DNA of 64,000 nucleotides from Bacillus safensis (GCA_030159235.1 BSBG01000003.1:1-64000); one strand, 5' to 3'; numbered from the stretch's first letter, positions 5,685 through 14,152 are shown. The notes: a model not told the origin generated them from the letters alone. Made by a program: numbers and translations.

Positions 5685-6356
5685 ATGAAAAAGTTCAGAA
5701 TCGTGCTTTTAGGCCTGTCGTTATTTTTAACAGTTCCATTACAAACCGTAGCCGCAGTAACCCATCAACCTCAAGAAATTAAAGAATTTTATCAAACTGA
5801 AATTGAAGGTAAGGTACATACTTTCAATTCTGTGACCAGAGGCAGCACTCAAACAATAACGATTGATAATGGCGAACGAGTAGATACCGTCTCTTTTGAC
5901 CGAGCAAAAAAAGAACTTCGTATCAACAATGAATTAGTTGAGTTAGAGGAATTTAAAGAAGCTGGAAAAGAATTAATCAATGAAGACGGCGAGATTAGCA
6001 CAAACTCAAACAAAGATTACCAATGGAGACTTGTAAAAAACTATAAAAACAAATTCAACATCACTGTTGCTATTGTCGCTCTTGTGACAGGTGCTATTTT
6101 GGCATTACCAACGGGGACCGGTGCTATAGCTGGCGCAGTCTTGACACTGAAAGCAGTAGCCATAATTGCTACAGCAGTAACTTCCGCTTCAGGATCAACA
6201 GGTCAAAAAGTCTTTCATTACACATTTAAAACGTACTACAGTCCGAAAAACGGCTACTGGAACAACAAATTTGTCTTATCTGTCTACAAAGATTCAAAGC
6301 GCAAGAAACTTCTAAAAAAGGTTAGCCATCAAACACGACTCGGAAAAAAATATTAA
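5685..6356 (+). CDS. Secreted protein with long hydrophobic segment, candidate bacteriocin
   Basis: A 223-aa protein. ATG 5685 is chosen because GGAGGAAATATCC lies just before it; an in-frame ATG 18 nt upstream overlaps that site. Residues 1-24 are a signal peptide (MKKFRIVLLGLSLFLTVPLQ, cleavage near TVAA). Residues 25-120 are a charged soluble pro-like region. Residues 126-168 form a Gly/Ala-rich hydrophobic stretch (VAIVALVTGAILALP, AVLTLKAVAIIATAV). The tail is Tyr/Lys-rich and basic (YYSPKNGYWNNKF, SKRKKLLKKV). The layout recalls SdpC-type and geobacillin-26-type large secreted antimicrobials, but I cannot show homology. Divergent small membrane proteins and a nearby rap-phr pair strengthen the toxin reading, which remains inference. 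Confidence 0.7.
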   Translation: MKKFRIVLLGLSLFLTVPLQTVAAVTHQPQEIKEFYQTEIEGKVHTFNSVTRGSTQTITIDNGERVDTVSFDRAKKELRINNELVELEEFKEAGKELINEDGEISTNSNKDYQWRLVKNYKNKFNITVAIVALVTGAILALPTGTGAIAGAVLTLKAVAIIATAVTSASGSTGQKVFHYTFKTYYSPKNGYWNNKFVLSVYKDSKRKKLLKKVSHQTRLGKKY

Positions 6357-6360
6357 AAAA

Positions 6361-6388
6361 GAAGCAGGCTCCAGTAAGTGCCTGCTTC
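6361..6388 (+). terminator. Terminator hairpin lacking its T-tract
   Basis: The GAAGCAGGC...GCCTGCTTC stem starts 5 nt after the secreted-protein stop. The expected T-run is missing because the repeat element begins at the base of the 3' arm. Confidence 0.65.
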
Positions 6389-6558
6389 AGATTGTTGACA
6401 AAGGACAAAAATGTTGTTTATTTTAGCCCTTTGTCTTCTATCGTGTTATGAAAATCCTTGAATTCTAGAAGGACGATTATTGTCGCGGAGCGAGTTTGAC
6501 CTTCGTGAGCACCAGCACGTGGGACTGACACCAATAGCGAGGGTTTGTTTACATGCTT
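6388..6558. repeat. Intergenic repeat element, copy 2 (about 171 bp, inverted)
   Basis: The reverse complement of the 505-678 element, diverged. The matching ends are ATTGTTGACAAAGG on the left and CGAGGGTTTGTTTACATGCTT on the right. The internal stem survives with mismatches (GACAAAGGACAAAAAT/ATTTTAGCCCTTTGTC). The CGGAGCGA...GTGAGCACC core is also shared. It is wedged between a terminator hairpin without T's (left) and one with T's (right). Confidence 0.78.
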
Positions 6559-6588
6559 AGAGCGATCAATGAGATCGTTCTTTTTTTG
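6559..6588 (+). terminator. Terminator hairpin at the repeat edge
   Basis: AGAGCGATC/GATCGTTCT stem followed by seven T's. It is almost identical to the hairpin at 2771-2793, which also abuts a repeat end. Confidence 0.75.
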
Positions 6589-6666
6589 TCTTCAATTATC
6601 AAAATATTTTTTGGACTTGTCTCATAGAATGTGAAAAGAATTTGCTTTTAGACAAGGGGAGGCTAC

Positions 6667-7983
6667 ATGAATCGATTTGTAAAAGGGGTCATTCTGCTAT
6701 CTGTTGCAGCTTTCATTGCGGAGTGTATAGAGTTTTTAGTGAATATGATTTTAGCGAGAGAGCTTGGAGAACATGGAATGGGTCTCTATATGAGCATCCT
6801 TCCGATCATCATGCTTGTCCTTGTGATCGCCAGCTTAGAGCTGCCAGTCTCCATTTCTAAATTCATTGCAGAATCGCATGAGCGGCTCCACAAAAGTATG
6901 CTCCGTCATGCTTTTAAAATGACGCTTGTGGTGACATGTACAACAACAGGTATAGCAGCGATTGTTCTGCCCTTTATTCCTGTGTTTCAGTCGTACCATC
7001 CGCTTATGAAAGGTTTGGTGCTGTCTCTTATCCCGATTATAGCGTTTACCTCCATTGCCCGCGGCTATTTTATGGGAAAGCAGCAAATGGGCAGAATCGC
7101 TTTAGCCAATATGCTGAAGAAAACAATCCAACTCATCTGCTTGTTTTTGTTTTTTCATTGGTATTCGTTTGATATTGAAACAGCGGTCCTCATCGCCATT
7201 GGTGTCATTGTTGCGAGTGATCTTGTCGTCTTTATTTATTTATATTCTCAATACGTCATGGCAAAAAATGCTGTGAATGTCAGGTCTGTTGAATTAAGAG
7301 GGATTGATGTGAGAAAGCGCTTATTAGCCGTTTCCATACCGACAACTGGCATGCGCATCTTTCATGCGATCGCCAATGCGGTTGAACCGTTTTTAATCAA
7401 AGGAGCGCTCATTGCAGCGGGCATATCTGGAACATTAGCTGTTGATCATTACGGCATGCTTGCTGGTGTGGCAATGTCGATCGGTTTTTTTCCAGCGTTT
7501 ATTGCCCATTCCATTATGATTGTGATGATTCCAAACGTATCTGAAGCCTATGCTTTGAGGCAGTATGATCTAGTGAAAAAACGTGTCAGACAGGCAATTC
7601 TGATTACGTTTGGTTACGGGGTGCCGGCAGTGATGGTGATGTATTATTTTGCTTACCCGCTCACACAGCTCTTTTTTGATTCACCGCAAGCTGCGGTCTA
7701 TTTACAGCTGCTATGGCCATACTTTTTATGCCACCTGTTTGTGATGCCGTTTCAAGCGTGTTTAATCGGGATGGGGCTCATCAAAGATGTGTTCCTACAT
7801 AATATATGGGTGCATGTCGTCTCTTTTTCTATGGTGTATTTCCTTGGATCAATTGAAAGCCTGAATATGATGGGGGTCATATTAGGGATGAACACGGGCA
7901 TGCTGCTTTTGACCACCCTGCATTATGCGACGATTTGTAAGGAACTTGGCGTTTCAATGTTTCTGACAATGAAAAAAGCTTGA
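6667..7983 (+). CDS. ykvU: YkvU, MOP/SpoVB-like polysaccharide-type flippase
   Basis: A 438-aa polytopic membrane protein of the MATE-like MOP exporter superfamily (polysaccharide biosynthesis/SpoVB branch). About 12-14 hydrophobic helices are visible across its length. ATG 6667 has AAGGGGAGGCTAC in front. Typical features are the N-terminal ILLSVAAFIAECIEFLVNMI, ARELGEHGMGLYM and the central ISGTLAVDHYGMLAGVAM block. In B. subtilis YkvU is a sporulation-associated membrane protein, and its transported substrate is not established. It is directly followed by stoA, whose product acts in the forespore envelope; the stop and an in-frame upstream start of stoA nearly touch. Confidence 0.88.
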   Translation: MNRFVKGVILLSVAAFIAECIEFLVNMILARELGEHGMGLYMSILPIIMLVLVIASLELPVSISKFIAESHERLHKSMLRHAFKMTLVVTCTTTGIAAIVLPFIPVFQSYHPLMKGLVLSLIPIIAFTSIARGYFMGKQQMGRIALANMLKKTIQLICLFLFFHWYSFDIETAVLIAIGVIVASDLVVFIYLYSQYVMAKNAVNVRSVELRGIDVRKRLLAVSIPTTGMRIFHAIANAVEPFLIKGALIAAGISGTLAVDHYGMLAGVAMSIGFFPAFIAHSIMIVMIPNVSEAYALRQYDLVKKRVRQAILITFGYGVPAVMVMYYFAYPLTQLFFDSPQAAVYLQLLWPYFLCHLFVMPFQACLIGMGLIKDVFLHNIWVHVVSFSMVYFLGSIESLNMMGVILGMNTGMLLLTTLHYATICKELGVSMFLTMKKA

Positions 7984-8034
7984 ATGTCATTGTCATCGAG
8001 AGGGCAAGCTATAAGAAAACTGGGAAGGAAGATC

Positions 8035-8526
8035 ATGATGAATCGTAAACATCTACCCGCCAGTCTTCTGATGATGAGCCTGCTTCTATTTTTAATAAGC
8101 ACAGTGACAGAGGCAAAAGAGCCCGTGATGGCGCCAAGAATAGAGGCTCCGACACTAACTGGTAAAACACAGATGGTTCCCGCAAAAGGGAAAAAGACCA
8201 TTCTGCATTTTTGGACAACATGGTGTCCATCCTGCAAAATGGAGCTGCCCACATTTGAACAAATCGTGAAAGAAAATCAGAGTGATGTTGACATATTGAC
8301 CGTGAATTTACTAGGAGCTGAACAAAGTAAACATATTGTTGCCCAATTTGTGAAAGACAGAAAGTTTACTTTCCCAATCATACTAGATGAACACGGAGAA
8401 ATGATGAAAAAATATCAAATCATCACCATTCCTACGACCTTTTTGATTAATGAAAAAGGTGAAGTGGTGAAAAATCATGTAGGTCCACTGACGAAAAAAC
8501 AAATAAAAGAGTGGACGGATTTATAG
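8035..8526 (+). CDS. stoA: StoA, membrane-anchored thiol-disulfide oxidoreductase for spore cortex
   Basis: A 163-aa thioredoxin-fold protein. The start is placed at ATG 8035 (or 8038) behind GGGAAGGAAGATC; the frame is open to 7984 but without a ribosome site. Residues 7-26 are the membrane anchor. The redox site is WCPSC (Cys64, Cys67), and the cis-Pro region is ITIPTTFLIN. B. subtilis StoA acts outside the forespore membrane, reduced by CcdA, and is needed for cortex synthesis by keeping enzymes such as SpoVD reduced. Gene order after ykvU matches. Confidence 0.93.
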   Translation: MMNRKHLPASLLMMSLLLFLISTVTEAKEPVMAPRIEAPTLTGKTQMVPAKGKKTILHFWTTWCPSCKMELPTFEQIVKENQSDVDILTVNLLGAEQSKHIVAQFVKDRKFTFPIILDEHGEMMKKYQIITIPTTFLINEKGEVVKNHVGPLTKKQIKEWTDL

Positions 8527-8542
8527 AACAATTCCTTTGTGA

Positions 8543-8572
8543 AAGAACCAATTCTATTGGTTCTTTTTTTGT
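8543..8572 (+). terminator. stoA terminator
   Basis: AAGAACCAAT/ATTGGTTCTT stem followed by T's. Confidence 0.85.
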
Positions 8573-8636
8573 GTTCATTTGCTTTTCATCTGAATAAACT
8601 GTGCTCAGAGGAGGATGGAATGTCCTTTCGTAATAA

Positions 8637-8651
8637 TGATAATTATTATCA
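8637..8651. promoter_or_regulatory. Fur-type operator upstream of zosA
   Basis: TGATAATTATTATCA matches the 7-1-7 Fur-box consensus TGATAATNATTATCA exactly. It is 164 nt upstream of zosA and 8 nt from a PerR-type box. Confidence 0.7.
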
Positions 8652-8659
8652 AAAAGAAA

Positions 8660-8674
8660 TTATAATAATTATTA
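8660..8674. promoter_or_regulatory. PerR-type operator upstream of zosA
   Basis: TTATAATAATTATTA matches the PerR consensus TTATAATNATTATAA at 14 of 15 positions. B. subtilis zosA is PerR-repressed and peroxide-induced, so the site fits. Confidence 0.8.
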
Positions 8675-8768
8675 ATTGAAAATTACTCAGAACCTGTTAT
8701 AATGAGTTACAGACCTATAAAAAGCTTGAAATTGCAGAAAAAATAGATGAAAAAAGAAACGGGCAACG

Positions 8769-8795
8769 ATTGATAATATGAAAACGATTATCAAT
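8769..8795. promoter_or_regulatory. Inverted repeat next to the zosA ribosome site
   Basis: ATTGATAAT and ATTATCAAT, a perfect 9-bp inverted repeat with a 9-nt spacer, end a few bases before AGAGAGGAG. It could be a second operator of the Fur family or an mRNA hairpin masking the ribosome site. Confidence 0.5.
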
Positions 8796-8814
8796 TAGAG
8801 AGGAGAAAACAATC

Positions 8815-10734
8815 ATGAATGAGAATACGGCACTTTATCAAACGACAAATCAAAAGGAATCGAAATGGTCCTTACATAAATGGGCACAGCACGGAGAATT
8901 AATTGCAGCAGGTATCTCGGGAATTCTCATTTTAATTGGATGGATGTTAAAGGATCAGAGCATGTGGAGCATTCCTCTTTTTATCCTAGCTTTTGTCATT
9001 GGAGGTTTTGCAAAGGCGAAGGAAGGAATTGAAGAAACCATCTCGTCTAAAACCTTGAATGTGGAGCTTTTAATGATTTTCGCAGCAATAGGCTCAGCTC
9101 TGATTGGCTATTGGGCAGAAGGCGCCATTTTAATCTTTATTTTCTCACTGAGTGGTGCGCTTGAAACGTACACGTCAAATAAAAGCAAGAAAGACTTAAC
9201 AGCTTTAATGAGCATTGCACCGGATGAAGCTACTTTAATTGAAGAAGATGGCACGACGATTCAAATCGCTGTTTCATCATTAACACCAGGTGACCGTATT
9301 ATGATCAAAGCTGGGGAACGCATTGCAGCTGATGGTGTGATTTTAAGTGGTAGAACAAGTGTGGATGAATCTGCGCTTACAGGAGAATCTGTTCCACAGG
9401 AAAAAGGGCAAGGGGAAGACGTTTTTGCTGGAACAGTGAACTTAAATGGTTCCTTAACAGTAGAAGTTACTAAACATAACGAAGAAACGCTTTTCCATAA
9501 AATTATTAAACTTGTCGAATCCGCTCAAGAAAGTGTTTCACCAAGCCAAGCATTTATTGAAAAATTCGAAGGTGCCTATGTAAAAGGTGTGCTGATCACC
9601 GTTGCCATTTTAATGGTTCTGCCTCATTTTGTACTTGGCTGGAGCATGAGTGAAACCTTCTACCGGGCTATGGTGTTTATGGTCGTTGCTTCACCTTGTG
9701 CACTTGTTGCATCCATTATGCCAGCTGCGCTGTCACTAATCTCAAATGGTGCAAGAAACGGAATGCTTGTCAAAGGAAGCGTCTTTTTAGAAAAACTAGG
9801 CACAAGCAGCATGATCGCCTTTGATAAAACGGGGACGATTACAAGCGGGAAGCCAGCCGTAGAACAAGTGGTAATAGCTAAAGGGCAGGATGAATCTGCT
9901 TTTTATCAGGCACTCTTTCAAATTGAGAGTCAATCAAACCACCCATTAGCGAAAGCAATTTCTGATATGGCAAAAGAGCACCAAACAGAAAGATCAGCCC
10001 ATGTCACCATTGAAGAAACCTCTGGATTTGGTGTGAAAGCACAATTAAATGGAGAAACGTGGCGGATTGGGAAGAAAGACTTTGCTGGCAAGGCGTCAAT
10101 TGATCGCAATATTGAAGAGACAGGTGAAGGTCTTTCAACGCAAGGATACACAGTGGTCTATGTTCAAAAGGGTGAAGAAGTCGTTGGCTGTCTTGGCCTT
10201 AAGGATCAAATTAGACCGGAAGCCAAAAAAATGATTCAAGAACTGAATGATTTAGGCATCAAAACTGTCATGCTGACAGGAGATCAACAAAAAACGGCTG
10301 AAGCTATTGCGCAGGAAGCCGGCATCCAAACCGTTGTGGCTGAATGTCTTCCAGATGAAAAGGTACATGAAGTCAATCAATTGAAAAAACAAGGTAATTC
10401 AATCATCATGGTAGGAGACGGAATCAATGATGCACCTGCACTTGCCACAGCAGATGTTGGAGTGGCGATGGGCGGAGGCACAGACGTTGCCTTAGAAACA
10501 GCGGATCTCATCTTAATGAAGAACAATTTAAATAACCTAACAAAGATGATCCGCCTTTCAAGAAAAATGAATCGAATCATTAAGCAAAACATTGTTTTCT
10601 CATTAACGGTGATTTGTCTGTTAATTTGTGCGAATTTCTTACAAGTGCTTGATTTACCTTTTGGCGTCATTGGGCATGAAGGAAGTACGATTTTGGTCAT
10701 TTTAAATGGTCTGCGTCTGCTTCGTGCATCTTAA
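8815..10734 (+). CDS. zosA: ZosA, zinc-transporting P1B-type ATPase
   Basis: A 639-aa P-type ATPase that imports zinc under oxidative stress in B. subtilis. The RBS is AGAGAGGAGAAAACAATC. About eight membrane helices surround the conserved parts: the actuator TGES in the DESALTGESVP block, the SPC metal-site motif (Ser293-Pro294-Cys295, MVVASPCALVA), the phosphorylated Asp337 in DKTGT, the HP motif in SNHPLAKA, and the hinge GDGINDAPALA. There is no N-terminal CxxC metal-binding domain, as expected for ZosA. The Fur- and PerR-type boxes upstream indicate control by peroxide and possibly iron. Confidence 0.95.
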   Translation: MNENTALYQTTNQKESKWSLHKWAQHGELIAAGISGILILIGWMLKDQSMWSIPLFILAFVIGGFAKAKEGIEETISSKTLNVELLMIFAAIGSALIGYWAEGAILIFIFSLSGALETYTSNKSKKDLTALMSIAPDEATLIEEDGTTIQIAVSSLTPGDRIMIKAGERIAADGVILSGRTSVDESALTGESVPQEKGQGEDVFAGTVNLNGSLTVEVTKHNEETLFHKIIKLVESAQESVSPSQAFIEKFEGAYVKGVLITVAILMVLPHFVLGWSMSETFYRAMVFMVVASPCALVASIMPAALSLISNGARNGMLVKGSVFLEKLGTSSMIAFDKTGTITSGKPAVEQVVIAKGQDESAFYQALFQIESQSNHPLAKAISDMAKEHQTERSAHVTIEETSGFGVKAQLNGETWRIGKKDFAGKASIDRNIEETGEGLSTQGYTVVYVQKGEEVVGCLGLKDQIRPEAKKMIQELNDLGIKTVMLTGDQQKTAEAIAQEAGIQTVVAECLPDEKVHEVNQLKKQGNSIIMVGDGINDAPALATADVGVAMGGGTDVALETADLILMKNNLNNLTKMIRLSRKMNRIIKQNIVFSLTVICLLICANFLQVLDLPFGVIGHEGSTILVILNGLRLLRAS

Positions 10735-10745
10735 TTCAATCATCA

Positions 10746-10776
10746 GTGCGCACTGGATCCATGCCAGTGCGCTTTT
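10746..10776 (+). terminator. zosA terminator
   Basis: GCGCACTGG/CCAGTGCGC stem followed by TTTT. Confidence 0.8.
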
Positions 10777-10838
10777 GTGCGAAGTGCAGCAAAAACTGAT
10801 ACAATAGACCAGTAGTAAAACGTGTGAGGAGGATCATG

Positions 10839-11933
10839 ATGAACCGAATGAAGAGCTTGTCTTCTTGGCTTAAGAAAGAAGACATTCAAGGTGCATTTAT
10901 ACATACAAAGGAAAATGTGTTTTATCTATCTGGATACTTCACAGAGCCGCATGAAAGAGTGATGGGGCTGTTTGTGTTTCAAGAGGCAGAACCATTTTTT
11001 ATTTTGCCTAAAATGGAAGTCGAGCAGGCAAAAAATGCAGGATGGTCCGGCGATATCATTGGATATGAAGATCATGAGAATCCGTTTGATTTCATTCAAT
11101 TAGCGATAGAAAAACGAGGTGTTCATGCCGCGCGTCTTGCGATTGAAAAAGAATCGATTCCGCTTCAAAGAGCAGAACAGCTCCAAGCTGTCACCGGCGC
11201 AGAGACTTTCCTGCGGGCTGAAGAAGAGCTTAATCAGCTCAGACTGATTAAAGATGAATCTGAAATTGCTACATTGAAAAAAGCGGCACAATTAGCAGAT
11301 GAAGGTGTAAAGATTGGTGTTAATGCTTTAAAAGAAGGAATCACGGAAACAGAAGTGCTCGCAGTCATAGAATATGAACTGAAGAAAAAAGGCATTCAAG
11401 GCATGTCCTTTTCAACGATGGTTCTCTTTGGTGAAAAATCAGGTGAGCCTCATGGAAATCCAGGACAGGCAGCCTTAAAAAAAGGCGATTTTGTGTTATT
11501 TGACCTTGGCGTCATTGTCGATGGATATTGCTCAGACATTACAAGAACATTTATCTACCAGGAAGCTTCTGAAAAGCAAAAGGACATTTATCAAACCGTC
11601 TTAAACGCAGAAATGGCAGCACTTGAAATGAGTAAGTCAGGCGTGCGAATTGGTGATCTTGACTTAAAAGCTCGCGGGCTGATCACAGAAGCAGGATATG
11701 GTGACTATTTCCCGCATCGCCTTGGGCATGGTCTAGGGATTTCTGTTCATGAGTTTCCTTCTATGAGTCAGGCAAATGACGACCTTTTGCAAGAAGGTAT
11801 GGTGTATACGATTGAACCAGGGATTTATGTACCCGGAGTCGGCGGCGTGAGAATTGAAGATGATGTTCTGATTACAGCAGATGGTCCTGTCACCTTAACC
11901 AATTATCCGAAAGAGCTGACGATCATCAAGTAA
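10839..11933 (+). CDS. papB: M24-family Xaa-Pro aminopeptidase (YkvY)
   Basis: A 364-aa metallopeptidase of the pita-bread fold that cleaves X-Pro bonds. The start is ambiguous among ATGs at 10836, 10839 and 10848; 10839 has the best spacing to GAGGAGG. The N-terminal domain (to about residue 125) has the creatinase-like HTKENVFYLSGYF. The catalytic domain carries the metal ligands Asp in LFDLGVIVDGYCSDITRTF, His in HRLGHGLGISVHE, and two Glu in YTIEPGIY and GGVRIEDD. The B. subtilis ortholog ykvY is called papB. Probable cytoplasmic peptide recycling. Confidence 0.88.
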   Translation: MNRMKSLSSWLKKEDIQGAFIHTKENVFYLSGYFTEPHERVMGLFVFQEAEPFFILPKMEVEQAKNAGWSGDIIGYEDHENPFDFIQLAIEKRGVHAARLAIEKESIPLQRAEQLQAVTGAETFLRAEEELNQLRLIKDESEIATLKKAAQLADEGVKIGVNALKEGITETEVLAVIEYELKKKGIQGMSFSTMVLFGEKSGEPHGNPGQAALKKGDFVLFDLGVIVDGYCSDITRTFIYQEASEKQKDIYQTVLNAEMAALEMSKSGVRIGDLDLKARGLITEAGYGDYFPHRLGHGLGISVHEFPSMSQANDDLLQEGMVYTIEPGIYVPGVGGVRIEDDVLITADGPVTLTNYPKELTIIK

Positions 11934-11935
11934 TG

Positions 11936-11987
11936 AAAAAAATCACGATGAACGTCCATGCCTTGGAAGCGTCATCGTGATTTTTTG
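11936..11987. terminator. Bidirectional terminator between papB and a small minus gene
   Basis: A perfect 10-bp stem ATCACGATGA/TCATCGTGAT with A's on the left and T's on the right serves both converging genes. Confidence 0.85.
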
Positions 11988-12131
11988 TCACTCTTTTCGA
12001 TCCTTATCAACAAAAAAATCATCAATTGATTGAAACGGTTTGATTTTATGTTCTTTTCCTAAAGGATGTAGTGCAAAACGAGCAGAAAACAAAACAGTCA
12101 TACATAATATAATCCATATGATGAAACCCAT
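11988..12131 (-). CDS. Small membrane protein (47 aa)
   Basis: ATG 12131 lies behind AAAGGGGAATTCAAG. One N-terminal transmembrane helix (GFIIWIILCMTVLFSARFA) is followed by a charged cytoplasmic tail ending DDFFVDKDRKE. A terminator follows. It is below usual gene-caller size and I do not know its function. The good ribosome site and terminator support expression. Confidence 0.65.
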   Translation of the reverse strand: MGFIIWIILCMTVLFSARFALHPLGKEHKIKPFQSIDDFFVDKDRKE

Positions 12132-12224
12132 CTTGAATTCCCCTTTCCATCCAGTGATTTGTTCGGCTCATATACATCTTAAAGTATGAAACGCTTACCA
12201 TATCAAGAGAAAGTAGGAGAAAAA

Positions 12225-13214
12225 ATGGCAAACATAAGGGAGATTGCAAAAAGAGCGGGCGTATCTGTGACAACCGTATCACGTGTGTTGAATCATCATC
12301 CTTATGTCAAAGAAGAAAAAAGGGAACGTGTTCTAAAAGCGATGAAGGAGCTCAAATATACGAGAAACATCCAGGCTGTCCATTTAGCGAAGGGCTACTC
12401 GAGTATGCTTGGCATCGTTCTCCCAACCATTGAACACTCTTATTTCAGCGGACTTGTCACAGGTATTGCAGAAAAAGCACAGGCGCGCGGCATGCATTTT
12501 GCTTTATTTCAAACGGGGTATGATCCATTAAAAGAAAAAGAAGCGTTAATGAGCTTAAAAGAACGTCGTGTGGATGGTTTAATATTTTGCTCAAATGCGT
12601 TAAGTGATGGGCACATTTTAAAGTGGCAGGAATCTGGGCCGATTATATTTTGTCATCCCACGTCACATGATACATGCTCAACTGTGTCGATTGCGCATGA
12701 TCAAGCATTTAAGGAGGGCCTGCATCATTTGGCAGCATGCGGCCATGAGCGAATTGCGATTGTTCTCGCCAGAACAGAAGGAGCGAATAGCGAGTCGCGT
12801 CTTCAGGCTTATCAAGACATGATGCAATCGCTCGGGCAGGCCATTGATGAGGAATGGATCATCGAAGGGAAGCTATCACTTCTTGATGGAAAGCGATTAT
12901 TTGCAGAATGGCAGGAAATGAAAAATCGCCCCACAGCATTATTCATTACAAATGACGATGTCTCTGTAGGCTTTTTATTAGAGGCGCAGCGTCATGACAT
13001 AAAAATAGGAGAATTTCCAGCCATACTCAGCTTTCAATATAACCAATTAAGTGAGGCCTTAGGGATTTCCAGTATTCATATACCCCTCAAACAAATGGGG
13101 CAGGAAGCGTTTGAGTTGTTCGACCTGGCATTAAAGGGAGAGAAATCGGAAAAAAGAATGCTGCCATTTCGTCTGATTGAGCGAACAACAACCGTTTTAA
13201 AAAACAATCGTTGA
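12225..13214 (+). CDS. ykvZ: YkvZ, LacI/GalR-family transcription regulator
   Basis: A 329-aa regulator. ATG 12225 follows AGGAGAAAAA; an in-frame upstream ATG at 12186 lacks a site. Residues 1-50 are the LacI helix-turn-helix (IREIAKRAGVSVTTVSRVLN) plus hinge (KYTRNIQAVHLAKGYS). Residues 60-320 form the periplasmic-binding-protein-like effector domain (IFCHPTSH, FITNDDVSVGFLLEA). It lies just upstream of glcT-ptsGHI, so a sugar effector is plausible but not shown. Confidence 0.85.
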   Translation: MANIREIAKRAGVSVTTVSRVLNHHPYVKEEKRERVLKAMKELKYTRNIQAVHLAKGYSSMLGIVLPTIEHSYFSGLVTGIAEKAQARGMHFALFQTGYDPLKEKEALMSLKERRVDGLIFCSNALSDGHILKWQESGPIIFCHPTSHDTCSTVSIAHDQAFKEGLHHLAACGHERIAIVLARTEGANSESRLQAYQDMMQSLGQAIDEEWIIEGKLSLLDGKRLFAEWQEMKNRPTALFITNDDVSVGFLLEAQRHDIKIGEFPAILSFQYNQLSEALGISSIHIPLKQMGQEAFELFDLALKGEKSEKRMLPFRLIERTTTVLKNNR

Positions 13215-13268
13215 CGCACGTTTCATCTGTTTGTACGATAAGAGGGATTCAATAAGAAGGAGGTGGGG

Positions 13269-14123
13269 ATGTTCATGGAATCCTTCACCGTTGATAAAGC
13301 GTTAAATAATAATGTCATCATCGCAAGACACCCTTCTTTGGGCGAAGTGGTTCTGATTGGGAAAGGAATCGGCTTCGGAAAAAAATCGGGGGATCATCTC
13401 GATCAAGACGTGTTTGAAAAGATGTTTGTGTTAAAAAACACGAAGGAACAAACAGAATATAAACAATTGCTTCATCATATTGATGAGAACATGATCGAGC
13501 TTGCCAATGACGTCATTTATCATATACGAGAAAAAATGGGACAACGCTTGAATGAGCATATTCATGTTGCACTGACCGACCATATTGCGTTTAGTTTTAA
13601 GCGGGTGCAGCAAGGCTATGATATCACGAACCCGTTTATGCTTGAGACTCAGTCGCTATACCCGAAAGAATACGAGGTCGCAAAGGAAGTCGTGGAACTG
13701 ATTAACGAGCGTCCAGATGTCCAAACAAAGCTTCCAGAAGGAGAAATTGGCTTTATAGCGCTCCATATTCATTCAGCTTTGACGAATCGGCCTTTATCTG
13801 AGGTGAACCGTCATTCGCAGCTTATTACGCAAATGGTCCAAGTCATAGAAGATTCATTTCATATGAAAGTAGACAGAGAAAGTATTCATTATTTACGCTT
13901 ATTACGCCATATTACGTTTTCGATCGAGCGTATTAAACGGGGAGAATCATTAGAGGAGCCAGAAAAATTGCTTCATCTATTGAAAAATGAATATCCTTTA
14001 TGCTACAATACTGCTTGGAAAATGATTAAAATTTTGCAGCATGCATTGAAAAAGCCTGTACAGGATGCTGAGGCTGTCTACCTGACACTTCATCTGTACA
14101 GATTGACAAATAAAATTTCATAG
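13269..14123 (+). CDS. glcT: GlcT, PTS-regulated antiterminator of ptsGHI
   Basis: A 284-aa BglG-family RNA-binding antiterminator. A perfect AAGGAGGT lies at 13257-13264; ATG 13269 or 13275 is possible. Residues 1-55 form the CAT RNA-binding domain (LNNNVIIARHPSLGEVVLIG, IGFGKKSGD). PRD1 (about 60-170) and PRD2 (about 171-284) follow, each with paired His residues (HIREKMGQRLNEHIHVALTD; ALHIHSAL). In glucose the unphosphorylated protein binds the RAT hairpin just downstream and prevents termination ahead of ptsG. Without glucose, EII-Glc phosphorylates and inactivates it. Confidence 0.95.
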   Translation: MFMESFTVDKALNNNVIIARHPSLGEVVLIGKGIGFGKKSGDHLDQDVFEKMFVLKNTKEQTEYKQLLHHIDENMIELANDVIYHIREKMGQRLNEHIHVALTDHIAFSFKRVQQGYDITNPFMLETQSLYPKEYEVAKEVVELINERPDVQTKLPEGEIGFIALHIHSALTNRPLSEVNRHSQLITQMVQVIEDSFHMKVDRESIHYLRLLRHITFSIERIKRGESLEEPEKLLHLLKNEYPLCYNTAWKMIKILQHALKKPVQDAEAVYLTLHLYRLTNKIS

Positions 14124-14152
14124 TTTCCTTGAAACGTGTAACTGATTCGATC

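Noticed and set aside
12046..12282. A 78-codon minus-strand frame overlapping the start of ykvZ
   Set aside because: A different frame of the same strand (11988-12131) has a good ribosome site and a membrane helix. This one overlaps the ykvZ helix-turn-helix.
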